Source of the DNA: Streptomyces sp. NBC_01446
Lineage (GTDB): Bacteria; Actinomycetota; Actinomycetes; Streptomycetales; Streptomycetaceae
Reading direction: 5' to 3'
Length of the DNA: 64,000 bases
NCBI RefSeq assembly: GCF_026340095.1
Contig: NZ_JAPEPO010000001.1
Span: 6,038,001 to 6,102,000 of the forward strand
Shown: positions 1 to 11,129 of the stretch, in pieces
How positions within the stretch are numbered: position 1 is the first letter of the stretch
How the letters are laid out: each line of letters opens with the position of its first letter
The notes under the pieces: generated by a model
The model's database searches: none
Seen by the model: the letters and a program-made list of their open reading frames with translations, nothing else
Told to the model about the DNA's origin: nothing
Position numbers and translations under genes: made by a program

Positions 1-1
1 C

Positions 2-3230
<3,229 letters not shown>

Positions 3231-3238
<8 letters not shown>

Positions 3239-4691
3239 TCCCAAGGGCTTTCTCAACCATGGCCGCGAGGTCGCCAAGACCCGTCCGGTCGGCGAGCGTG
3301 TGCGGGACTGGAACGAGGTCTACGTTCCCGGCTCCCTGCTCCCCATCATCAGCAAGCAGGCCGGCCGCTGCATGGACTGCGGCATCCCGTTCTGTCACAA
3401 CGGCTGCCCGCTCGGGAACCTGATCCCGGAGTGGAACGACTACGCGTACCGCGAGGACTGGTCGGCGGCGCAGGAGCGGCTGCACGCCACCAACAACTTC
3501 CCGGAGTTCACCGGCCGCCTCTGCCCGGCGCCCTGTGAGTCGGCGTGCGTGCTCGGCATCAACCAGCCGGCCGTCACCATCAAGAACGTCGAGGTCTCGA
3601 TCATCGACCAGGCGTGGGACCGCGGCGACGTCGCGCCCCAGGCCCCGGAGCGCCTCTCCGGCAAGACCGTCGCCGTCATCGGCTCGGGCCCGGCGGGCCT
3701 CGCCGCCGCCCAGCAGCTGACGCGGGCCGGCCACACGGTCGCCGTCTACGAGCGCGCCGACCGCATCGGCGGCCTGCTCCGCTACGGCATCCCCGAGTTC
3801 AAGATGGAGAAGCGCCACATCAACCGCCGCATCGAGCAGATGCGCGCGGAGGGCACCAAGTTCCGTACGGGCGTGGAGATCGGCCGCGACATAGACGCCG
3901 CGAAGCTGCGCAAGCGCTACGACGCCGTGGTCATCGCCGCCGGCGCCACGACCGCCCGTGACCTGCCGGTCCCGGGACGTGAGCTCAAGGGCGTCTACCA
4001 GGCGATGGAGTACCTGCCCCTGGCCAACAAGGTCCAGGAGGGCGACTACGTCACCACGCCCGTCTCCGCCGAGGGCAAGCACGTCGTCGTCATCGGCGGC
4101 GGCGACACCGGCGCGGACTGCGTGGGCACCGCCCATCGCCAGGGCGCGGCCTCGGTCACGCAGCTGGAGATCATGCCGCGTCCGGGCGAGGACCGCAGCG
4201 CGGGCCAGCCCTGGCCGACGTTCCCCATGCTCTACAAGGTGACGTCCGCGCACGAGGAGGGCGGCGAGCGGGTCTACTCCGTGTCGACCACCCACTTCGA
4301 GGGCGACGAGGACGGCAACGTCCAGTACCTGCACCTCGTCGAGGTGGAGTTCATCGACGGCAAGCTGACGCAGAAGCCGGGCACGGAGCGCAGGATCCCC
4401 GCCCAGCTGGTCACGCTCGCGATGGGCTTCACGGGCACGGACCAGGACAACGGCCTCGTCTCCCAGTTCGCCCTGGACCTCGACGCGCGCGGCAACGTGG
4501 CACGCGACGACGAGTTCCAGACCAACGTCCCCGGCGTCTTCGTCGCCGGTGACGCGGGCCGCGGCCAGTCACTCATCGTGTGGGCCATCGCGGAGGGCCG
4601 CTCGGCCGCCCGCGGGGTCGACCGCTTCCTGACCGGAGTCAGCGAACTGCCGGCCCCGATCCGCCCGACGGACCGCTCCCTGACCGTCTGA
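3231..4691 (+). CDS. gltD: Glutamate synthase small subunit
   Basis: NADPH-oxidising, FAD- and 4Fe-4S-containing subunit that feeds electrons to GltB; 486 aa, the usual length. The N-terminal cysteine clusters (CMDCGIPFCHNGCPLGN, then CPAPCESACVLG) hold the iron-sulphur centres. GSGPAGLAAA is the FAD Rossmann motif and GGGDTGADC the NADPH site; the C-terminal GDAGRGQSLIVWAI closes the second FAD contact. ATG lies inside the end of gltB. Housekeeping ammonium assimilation. Confidence 0.97.
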
Positions 4692-4785
4692 CCGACGCGA
4701 CGGCGGCCTGACGGCCCCTCAAAAGACGTCCCGTACAACGGCGTACGGAACTGAGCGCGACGCTCGCCCGACCTGTCCCCGACCG

Positions 4786-4803
4786 GACGCCTGGGCGGGC
4801 GTC
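4786..4803. terminator. Weak hairpin downstream of gltBD
   Basis: GACGCC and GGCGTC pair across a 6-nt loop about 95 bp after the gltD stop. A second 6-bp inverted repeat (CCGTAC/GTACGG) lies at 4731-4748. Neither has a T-tract, so terminator function is only plausible. Confidence 0.3.
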
Positions 4804-4835
4804 GCGGTGCGTCCGCCCTCGGTCGCGCCGGTCAC

Positions 4836-5066
4836 TCACTGAGTGGCGTGCCCGAGGGGGTCGGTGTAGGTGACCGTGCTGGTGCGGTCCGGCTCCGCAT
4901 CGCCGTACGGGATACGGGAGTTGAGGATGCCGTCGCGGGTCTCGACGACCCGGCCGCCGGCGTCGTACGCGTAGTCGAAGGCGGTGTCCTTGGAGCAGGT
5001 GGTGCCAGTTCCCGGCATGTGGAGACTGAGACTTGAGTGGGCGTCACATGCGTCTGTGCCGTGGCC
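4836..5066 (-). pseudogene. Fragment of an RHS/YD-repeat protein
   Basis: The minus strand between gltD and the chitosanase gene encodes a short stretch with clear YD-repeat character: DYAYDAGGRVVETRDG followed by a TYTDPLGHAT segment. RHS/YD-repeat proteins are large secreted toxin or wall proteins of 1000 residues or more; only about 60 codons remain. The frame ends in TGA at 4836 and is closed upstream by TAG just beyond 5066, with no convincing ribosome site at the internal ATG (5018). It reads as a decayed remnant of a longer gene deleted here. The rest of the 390-bp gap (4692-5081) holds only the weak hairpins. Confidence 0.5.
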
Positions 5067-5081
5067 CTACCGCTTCGGCGG

Positions 5082-5987
5082 TTACGGCACCCGGTACGTC
5101 TCCCCGTACACCTTCCACTCCAGCGGTGTCTTCAGGGTCAGGTTGCCGTCGTAGAGGAACTGGCGCTGGGCCGTGTCGATGCGGGTGGTGTCGCGGTCCG
5201 GCTTCTTCGCCTTCATCGCCGTGCGGCGCACGTCGAGGAAGATGTCGAGGTACGCCTTCTCCTTGCCGCCCTGCGCCGGGGTGTCCGCCTCCCGCATGGC
5301 CTTCTCGCGCAGGCCGTAGAAGCCGCTCGGCCCGGTGCCGGGGCCGTGCAGGACCATCGCGTCGTAGTAGATGAACTGGCCGAGCGTGCCCAGGCCGTCG
5401 AGCTTGGCGAGGCGGACGGCCGGGTCGAAGTAGACGCGGTCGCGCTCGGAGTTCTGGGCGGCGCGGAAGGCCGGGTCGGACGCCTCCTTCTTCCACGCGG
5501 CGGTGAAGCCGGGGTCGAGGCCCTCGTGGGAGTCCGTGCCGTCGACCTTGCGCAGGGCGGGCAGATAGTGGGCGAGGCCGTTGTCCGGGTGGGCCTTCGT
5601 GTACCGCTCGACGAGGGTGAGCAGGTCGTGCGTGCCGGTGCAGAAGCCGATGATCCCGGCCGTGTAGCCCTGCCCGTCCTTGATGTCCTCGATGTAGCCG
5701 TACTGGCCGCGCCAGTCGAGCGTCGAGTTCTCCGCACTCGCCACGATCTGCTGGGCGAGGTCCTTCTTCGCGGGCGCGGCGAGGCCGGGCGGCAGGTCGG
5801 CGATGGCGTCGTCGTCGGCCTGCTTCTCCGCGGCGGCCTTGGCGGCCGCGGCGTCCTCGGCGGACGGGCGCGACGTGGACGAGCCGTGCGAGCCGCCCTT
5901 GCCGTCGGCGTGCCCCGGCGTGAAGAGGAACACCGCGACCGTGGCGACCGGAGCCGCGGCCAGGAGTATGCAGCCTGCGCGTTTCAT
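5082..5987 (-). CDS. Secreted GH46 chitosanase
   Basis: Endo-acting glycoside hydrolase family 46 enzyme that cleaves chitosan. The 301-aa precursor has an N-terminal hydrophobic segment (about residues 6-23) and then a Ser/Ala/Lys-rich linker to residue 75, followed by the catalytic domain. The family's two catalytic acids are visible as Glu86 (SAENSTLDW) and Asp104 (EDIKDGQGYT), 18 residues apart as in the Streptomyces N174 enzyme (Glu22/Asp40). NSERDRVYFDPAV and TPAQGGKEKAY are further family signatures. Single gene; acts outside the cell. Confidence 0.93.
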   Translation of the reverse strand: MKRAGCILLAAAPVATVAVFLFTPGHADGKGGSHGSSTSRPSAEDAAAAKAAAEKQADDDAIADLPPGLAAPAKKDLAQQIVASAENSTLDWRGQYGYIEDIKDGQGYTAGIIGFCTGTHDLLTLVERYTKAHPDNGLAHYLPALRKVDGTDSHEGLDPGFTAAWKKEASDPAFRAAQNSERDRVYFDPAVRLAKLDGLGTLGQFIYYDAMVLHGPGTGPSGFYGLREKAMREADTPAQGGKEKAYLDIFLDVRRTAMKAKKPDRDTTRIDTAQRQFLYDGNLTLKTPLEWKVYGETYRVP

Positions 5988-6056
5988 GGGGCTCAGATTA
6001 CGTGGCGGACGCAGGGGGAGCGGGAGAGGGAGTGGGCGAAGTGACAGCTCGTCGTT

Positions 6057-6971
6057 CTAGGGCCGCTTGAGGAACGTCAGCGCCATGAGGAGTACGAACA
6101 ATCCCGCGCACGCCGAGCTCTGTACCAGGGTGCGGCGGGCGTGGGGCGCGTACGCGAGGGCGAGGGTCGCCGCGCCGCCCGTGAGCAGGCCGCCCAAGTG
6201 GCCCTGCCAGGAGGCGAATCCGGCCGAGATCAGCATCCACAGCAGGAAGTACGCCATGAATCGGTTGACGCCGCTCATGTCCGCGCCCAGGCGCCGCGCC
6301 ATCACGTAGTACGCGGCGCCGAGCCCGAAGATCGCGCCCGACGCGCCGACCGTGAGGGTGCCCGGGGCGATCAGGTAGACGAGCACGGAGCTGCCGAACG
6401 CGGACAGGAGATAGACGGCGAGGTAGCGGACGCGTCCCAGCTGTGTCTCGACGACGCGGCCGAGGTTCCACAGCGAGTACATGTTGAACAGGATGTGCAG
6501 GATCCCGAAGACGCCCTCGGTGGCCGGCATGTGGAGGAACGCGCCGGTGATCATCCGGTACCACTCGCCCGCCACCACCCCCTCCGCGTGGAAGTCGGCC
6601 GGGAACCCGTCCTGGTACACGTAATGCCCGCCGTCAGGGCCGACGAGCCCCGCGCCCAGCATCCCGAACCGGTCCACGACGGCCGGGCGCACCAGCTCGG
6701 CGAGGTAGGCCACGATGTTCAGGCCCATCAGGACGTACGTGACGAGCGGGACGGCCGACACCCGCCCGCCGAAGACCGTGCGGGCCTGGCGGACCGAGCG
6801 GACGCCCTCCTTCACGCAGTCGGGGCAGTGGTGGCCGACGGCCGCCGACCGCATGCAGTCGGGGCAGATGGGCCGCTCGCAGCGGGTGCAGCCGACGTAG
6901 GTCTCCACCTTGGGATGGCGGTAGCAGGTGGTGACCGCGGGGGTCGTGGCGGGCTGGGACTCGGCTTCCAC
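6057..6971 (-). CDS. Rhomboid-family intramembrane serine protease with N-terminal zinc finger
   Basis: The N-terminus carries a Cys/His-rich finger (CYRHPKVETYVGCTRC, then CPDC twice) of the kind often fused to actinobacterial rhomboids. Six or seven membrane helices follow. The catalytic serine lies in GASGAIFG (about Ser211) and the histidine in GHLGG (about His258), so the dyad is intact. GTG start at 6971 is preceded by AGAGGAG at 6-nt spacing. Substrate unknown. It stands alone between the chitosanase and the esterase operon. Confidence 0.92.
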   Translation of the reverse strand: MEAESQPATTPAVTTCYRHPKVETYVGCTRCERPICPDCMRSAAVGHHCPDCVKEGVRSVRQARTVFGGRVSAVPLVTYVLMGLNIVAYLAELVRPAVVDRFGMLGAGLVGPDGGHYVYQDGFPADFHAEGVVAGEWYRMITGAFLHMPATEGVFGILHILFNMYSLWNLGRVVETQLGRVRYLAVYLLSAFGSSVLVYLIAPGTLTVGASGAIFGLGAAYYVMARRLGADMSGVNRFMAYFLLWMLISAGFASWQGHLGGLLTGGAATLALAYAPHARRTLVQSSACAGLFVLLMALTFLKRP

Positions 6972-7044
6972 GGCCGGCTCCTCTGAGGTTCGGGGAGGGG
7001 GACAGAGCCGGTGGGGACGGCGGCGAACAAAATAGCGAACGCCG

Positions 7045-7995
7045 TCAGGTGCCGGTGCCCGGGGTGCGGGTCAGCCAGGCGGTGGCCCGCGCGAGCGCCG
7101 CGTCCGCCTCGGGCAGGAACCCGGCCGCGCCCAGGAACCCGTGGAACACCCCCGGATACAGCGCCACCTCCGCCCGCACCCCGGCCCGCGCGAGCCGCCG
7201 TGCGTAGGCGAGACCCTCGTCGCGCAGCGGGTCGCAGTCCGCGAGGAGCACGAGGGCGGGCGGCAGCCCGTCGAGGTCGGGTGCCAGCCCGGGCGAGGCG
7301 GCGGCGGGATCGCTGTTGGCGCCGAGGTACTGCTCCCAGTACCAGCGCATATGAGCCGTCGTGTGGAAGAACCCCCGTTCGAACGCCACCGGCGACTCGC
7401 CGCCGAGCCGGTGGTCGAGCACCGGGTACAGCAGCAACTGGCCCGCGATCGCCGGCCCCTCGGGATCGCCCTGGGCCCGCTGTGCGACGGCGGCGGCCAG
7501 GTTGCCGCCACTGGAGTCCCCGGCGACGAACAGCCGGTCCGGGGCGCACCCCAGTTCCCGCGCGTGCGCGGCGGCCCACCGCGCCACGGCGTACGCGTCG
7601 AGGGAGGCGGCCGGGAAGGGGTGCTCGGGGGCCCGCCGGTAGTCGACGGAGACCACCGACGCACCGGACAGCGCGGCGAGTCGGCGGCAGAGCCCGTCGT
7701 GTGTGTCGAGGTCGCAGAGCACCCACCCGCCGCCGTGCAGGAACACCACGAGCGGGCGCGGGCCGTCGGACTCGGGTTCGTAGATCCGTACGGGCACGGG
7801 GGCGTCGAGACCCGGCGCGGACACCCGGCGCTCGGTCACCGACCGCATCGGCACGGCCGGCTTCCCGAGCCCCGCCCGCGCGGCGGCCCGCAGGGCGCCC
7901 GCGTCGAGGGGTCCGTCGGCCGGGTCGGGGAACGTGGCCGACATGGCGTCGCACAGGGTGCGCGCCTGCGGGGTGAGGGGGTCGTGCGCCGTCAT
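7045..7995 (-). CDS. Alpha/beta hydrolase, hormone-sensitive-lipase-type esterase
   Basis: 316-aa esterase with the HGGG oxyanion motif (FLHGGGWVL), nucleophile elbow GDSSGGN (about Ser161), an aspartate in DCDPLRDEG and the terminal histidine in FHGFLG, so the triad is complete. Its ATG overlaps the stop of the SDR gene by 4 bp (ATGA), making it the last gene of the LLM-SDR-esterase operon. In a steroid cluster a substrate such as an acyl ester or a lactone made by the upstream monooxygenase is likely, but this is inferred from context only. Confidence 0.88.
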   Translation of the reverse strand: MTAHDPLTPQARTLCDAMSATFPDPADGPLDAGALRAAARAGLGKPAVPMRSVTERRVSAPGLDAPVPVRIYEPESDGPRPLVVFLHGGGWVLCDLDTHDGLCRRLAALSGASVVSVDYRRAPEHPFPAASLDAYAVARWAAAHARELGCAPDRLFVAGDSSGGNLAAAVAQRAQGDPEGPAIAGQLLLYPVLDHRLGGESPVAFERGFFHTTAHMRWYWEQYLGANSDPAAASPGLAPDLDGLPPALVLLADCDPLRDEGLAYARRLARAGVRAEVALYPGVFHGFLGAAGFLPEADAALARATAWLTRTPGTGT

Positions 7996-8720
7996 CCCGC
8001 CGTCGACCCCCCGTCCACCGTGAACTCCGTGCCGGTGATGTACGAGGAGGCGTCCGACGCCAGGAACAGGACCAGCTCACCGACCTCTTCGGGGCGGCCC
8101 ATCCGGCCCAGCGGCAGATGCGACCAGTCCTTGCCGGAGACCCCGGAGATCATCGGGGTGTCGATGGCGCCCGGGTGCACCGAGTTGACGCGGATCCCGT
8201 ACCCCGCCAGGTCGAGCGCCGATGACCGGGTCAGGCCGCGAAGGCCGAACTTCGTGGAGCCGTAGGCGGCGTGGCCCGGGATGCCGATGAGACCCGCCGT
8301 CGAGGAGACGTTGACGACCGATCCGCCGCCCGCCTCCCTCATCGCGGGCACCACGGCCTGGATGCCGAGGAACGGGCCGAGGAGATTGACCCGGATCAGC
8401 TGCTCGAAGTTCTCCAGGGTCTCCCGCTCGACCGGGGCGGTGCGCCACAGTGCCGCGTTGTTGACCAGCGCGTCGATGCGTCCGAAGGCGCCGAGCGTGG
8501 CATCGACGACCTCGCCCCAGCTGTCCGGGTCCGACACGTCGTGCCGCACGAACAGCCCTTGCTCACCGAGCGACTTGGCGACCTCGATCCCCTCCTCCTC
8601 CCGCACGTCCGTGACGACGACCCGCGCGCCGGCCGCCGCGGCGAGAGCGGCCTCCGCCGCGCCCTGCCCGCGCCCCGCGCCCGTGATGACAACGACCTTG
8701 CCGTCCAGTGAGACCGTCAC
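7992..8720 (-). CDS. Short-chain dehydrogenase, resembles 3-alpha/20-beta-hydroxysteroid dehydrogenase
   Basis: 242-aa classical SDR: cofactor motif TGAGRGQG, NNAA, catalytic Ser in NVSST and YGSTK (YxxxK). The stretches VVPAMREAGGGSVVNVSS, IRVNSVHPGAIDTPM and SYITGTEFTVDGG are close in pattern to the Streptomyces 3-alpha,20-beta-hydroxysteroid dehydrogenase family, so a sterol-hydroxyl/ketone interconversion is likely. GTG start at 8720 overlaps the stop of the upstream LLM gene (GTGA). Second gene of the operon. Confidence 0.87.
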   Translation of the reverse strand: MTVSLDGKVVVITGAGRGQGAAEAALAAAAGARVVVTDVREEEGIEVAKSLGEQGLFVRHDVSDPDSWGEVVDATLGAFGRIDALVNNAALWRTAPVERETLENFEQLIRVNLLGPFLGIQAVVPAMREAGGGSVVNVSSTAGLIGIPGHAAYGSTKFGLRGLTRSSALDLAGYGIRVNSVHPGAIDTPMISGVSGKDWSHLPLGRMGRPEEVGELVLFLASDASSYITGTEFTVDGGSTAG

Positions 8721-9850
8721 TTCGCCTCCAGTGCCCGGAAGTGCGGGATGACCTTCTCGCCCCACTGGCGGATGGTCTCCATGCACGCCTCCTGCGGGAC
8801 CGTGCCCATCTGGATCAGGCACATCACCTCGTCCACGCCGATCTCGCGCAGTTGCTCGACGTACGAGATCGCGGTGTCCGCGGAGCCGTAGGCGTGTTCG
8901 GCGTTGTAGGTGCCGGTGTCGACCGGGCGGGCCGGGATGTTCGCCTCGTGCAGCTTGGCGACGAGCTCCTCGCGGTCCTTGGCCATCGCGGCCACGTGGT
9001 CGGCCGTGTCCTCGGACTCCGCGTAGGAAGTGGGTGCGGGCGCGTTCCCGTACCAGTGCGCGATCGACTCGGCGAAGAAGCGCTGGCCGCGCGTGCCGAG
9101 GCGCAGGGCGAGGTCCGCGTCGTCGAGGACGATCGTCGGGCAGAGCGCCGAGAGGTGGTCGTTGACCTCGGTGGACACGAAGCGCTCGCCGGTGCGGGTC
9201 GCGATGGCCTCGTCGTAGACCTTCCGCATCGTGCGGACGTCGTCGGCGCCGGCGAAGCCCATCACCAGGGCCCCGATGCCGAGTTCGGCCGCGAGCTTGA
9301 GCGTGTCGTGCTTGGAGCAGGCCATGAAGAGCGGCGGGTGCGGGTTCTGCACCGGGCGCGGCAGGATCGCGCCGGGTCCGATGTCGATCGAGCCGTGCCA
9401 CTCGAACTGCTCCTCGCGCCAGGCCGAGGAGAAGATCCGCAGGGCCTCCTCCATCTGCGGATACGTGTCCTCGGGGCGGACCCCGTACATCCGCATCTCC
9501 TGCTTCGTCGCGCCGCGGCCCGCGCCGATGTCGACGCGGCCGCCGGTCAGTGAGTCGAGCATCGCGGCCCGCTCGGCGACGCGGACGGGGTGCTGGTAGC
9601 CGAAGGGCATCGTGACGACGCCGTGCCCGATGCGGATCCGGGACGTCCTGGCCGCGACCCAGGTCAGGAAGATCTCGGACGCGCTCATGTGCGCGTACTG
9701 GGTGAGGGAGTGGTGCTCGACCGCCCAGATGCGGTCGAAGCCCATCTCCTCGGCGAACACGGCCTGTTCGACGCAGTCCTTGAAAACCTGGCGCTCGTTC
9801 TCCGGCGTCGGGTCGGCGAGCTGGGCCTCGAAGATCATGGAGAACTTCAC
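8717..9850 (-). CDS. LLM-class flavin-dependent monooxygenase
   Basis: 377-aa bacterial-luciferase-like (TIM-barrel) oxidoreductase: EEMGFDRIWAVEHH, ARTSRIRIGHGV, and DIGAGRGATKQEM are family signatures. GTG at 9850 was chosen because GGGAGG sits 6 nt upstream; the frame extends 19 codons further, but that part overlaps the promoter. Members of this fold use FMNH2 supplied by a reductase (or F420); a flavin reductase gene with the same upstream operator lies at 10469-11020. Type II Baeyer-Villiger monooxygenases belong to this family, which would fit the dehydrogenase and esterase genes downstream, but this activity is inferred. Confidence 0.88.
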   Translation of the reverse strand: MKFSMIFEAQLADPTPENERQVFKDCVEQAVFAEEMGFDRIWAVEHHSLTQYAHMSASEIFLTWVAARTSRIRIGHGVVTMPFGYQHPVRVAERAAMLDSLTGGRVDIGAGRGATKQEMRMYGVRPEDTYPQMEEALRIFSSAWREEQFEWHGSIDIGPGAILPRPVQNPHPPLFMACSKHDTLKLAAELGIGALVMGFAGADDVRTMRKVYDEAIATRTGERFVSTEVNDHLSALCPTIVLDDADLALRLGTRGQRFFAESIAHWYGNAPAPTSYAESEDTADHVAAMAKDREELVAKLHEANIPARPVDTGTYNAEHAYGSADTAISYVEQLREIGVDEVMCLIQMGTVPQEACMETIRQWGEKVIPHFRALEAK

Positions 9851-9875
9851 GGGGATCCTCCCGAGTGATGTGTTT

Positions 9876-9895
9876 CTAATAGGAATACTTCTAGC
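9876..9895. promoter_or_regulatory. Putative PadR operator, site 1
   Basis: CTAATAGGAATACTTCTAGC lies between the divergent LLM (start 9850) and PadR (start 9939) genes. It is an imperfect palindrome around TAGGAATACTTCTA and matches site 2 (11043-11062) at 14 of 20 positions, giving CTANTAGGNATANNNCTANC. Placement between a regulator gene and its divergent target suggests PadR binding. Confidence 0.6.
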
Positions 9896-9938
9896 AGGCA
9901 TACGCATGGCGAGGGAAGGGGCTACGTAGACTGCGTGC

Positions 9939-10544
9939 GTGGTGAAGAAGAAGGCGGTAGACGACGCGGCCGGCGCGGAGCGCCCCGCACTCCCGGCGAC
10001 CAGCTGGGCGGTGCTCGGACTGCTCTCCTTCGGTGAGGAGCTGTCCGGCTACGACCTGAAGAAGTGGTCCGACTGGTCCCTGCGCTTCTTCTACTGGAGC
10101 CCGTCGTTCAGCCAGATCTACAGCGAGCTCAAGCGCTTGGAGAAGGCCGGTTACGCGACCTCGCGGATGGTCGCGCAGGAGACCGGCACCCGCGACAAGC
10201 GGGTCTACCGGATCACCGACGAGGGCATGGAGGCCGTGCGGACCTGGGCGCGCGAGGCGCCCGTCGACCCGCCCGTCCTCAAGCACGGGCCCATGCTGCG
10301 GCTCTGGCTCGGGCACCTGCTCGAAGGTGAGCAGATGCGTGAAGTGCTCGCGCGGCACCGGGAGTTCGCCGAGACGATGCGGGTGCGCGCGGAGGAGGAC
10401 GTGGAGGGCGCGAAGGCCAACGAGGCCTGGACGTACCCCACGCTCACGCTCAAGTGGGCCGAGCGGTACTACGCGTCCGAGCGCGACCTCGCCGACGCCA
10501 TGCTCGCGGACATCGAGGAGCTGGAGCGCGGCAAGCGCCCGTAG
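9939..10544 (+). CDS. PadR-family transcriptional regulator
   Basis: 201-aa protein with a PadR winged helix at residues about 20-90 (SWAVLGLLSFGEELSGYDLKKW, QIYSELKRLEKAGYA, RVYRITDEGMEA) and a C-terminal Vir-like helical dimerisation domain. PadR proteins are usually repressors released by small aromatic or hydrophobic ligands. It is divergent to the LLM-SDR-esterase operon and convergent to the flavin reductase, whose promoter carries a second copy of the same operator. Start is GTG 9939, or the adjacent GTG 9942. Confidence 0.9.
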   Translation: MVKKKAVDDAAGAERPALPATSWAVLGLLSFGEELSGYDLKKWSDWSLRFFYWSPSFSQIYSELKRLEKAGYATSRMVAQETGTRDKRVYRITDEGMEAVRTWAREAPVDPPVLKHGPMLRLWLGHLLEGEQMREVLARHREFAETMRVRAEEDVEGAKANEAWTYPTLTLKWAERYYASERDLADAMLADIEELERGKRP

Positions 10545-11020
10545 GTGCGCCGGAAGTAGAGCAGCGGCCCCGCGTCGCGGTGCGTGGTCAGTGAGGTGAC
10601 CCGGCCGAGCGCGATGGCGTGGTCGCCGCCGTCGAGCACGTCGGCGAGTTCGCACTCGATCGTGGCGAGCGCTCCGTCGAGCAGGGGTGCGCCGTTGCCG
10701 CCCGGCCGCCAGGGCGTGCCGGCGAACTTGTCGCCGCCCGTCACCGCGAAGCGCCGGCACAGCTCGCTCTGGTCCTCGGCGAGGACGTTGACGGCGAACC
10801 GGCCGGCCGTCCTGATCCGTGGCCAGGTCGTCGAGGTGTGCGCCGGGCAGAAGCAGACCAGGGGCGGGTCGAGCGAGACCGACGAGAACGACTGCACGGC
10901 CATGCCTGTGGGCCGGCCGTCTCCGTCGAGTGCGGTGATGACCGCGACGCCCGTACAGAAACCGGCGAGGGCGGACTTCAGGTCCTCGGCCGAGGTGGCG
11001 GGGTGGGTGGGGATCGGCAT
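10469..11020 (-). CDS. Flavin reductase (HsaB-like)
   Basis: 183-aa FMN reductase domain protein: FCTGVAVITALD, MAVQSFSSVSLDPPLV and GRFAVNVLAEDQ match the two-component monooxygenase reductases and the HsaB encoded at 40645. ATG 11020 has GGAGG 6 nt upstream. The conserved fold ends at about YFRRTYGRL; the final 20 or so residues are Ser/Ala/Arg-rich and are read antisense over the padR 3' end (76-bp overlap), so they are probably non-conserved. It most likely supplies reduced flavin to the LLM monooxygenase with which it shares an operator. Confidence 0.88.
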   Translation of the reverse strand: MPIPTHPATSAEDLKSALAGFCTGVAVITALDGDGRPTGMAVQSFSSVSLDPPLVCFCPAHTSTTWPRIRTAGRFAVNVLAEDQSELCRRFAVTGGDKFAGTPWRPGGNGAPLLDGALATIECELADVLDGGDHAIALGRVTSLTTHRDAGPLLYFRRTYGRLPRSSSSMSASMASARSRSDA

Positions 11021-11042
11021 GCGAGGCCTCCAAGGAATGTGC

Positions 11043-11062
11043 CTACTAGGTATATGCCTAAC
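11043..11062. promoter_or_regulatory. Putative PadR operator, site 2
   Basis: CTACTAGGTATATGCCTAAC contains the near-perfect palindrome TAGGTATATGCCTA (11047-11060) and matches site 1. It lies 23 bp upstream of the flavin reductase start (11020, minus) and 68 bp upstream of fadD3 (11130, plus), so it could control either or both. Confidence 0.6.
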
Positions 11063-11129
11063 CGAAACACTTGTGATTGGATACCGGCCACGCTCGCACG
11101 TCAAGTACCCCTGATCACAGGGAGGGTTC

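Noticed and set aside
11060..11080. KstR2 site before fadD3
   Set aside because: The sequence ACCGAAACACTTGTGAT has only one half resembling the consensus; spacing and left half do not fit.
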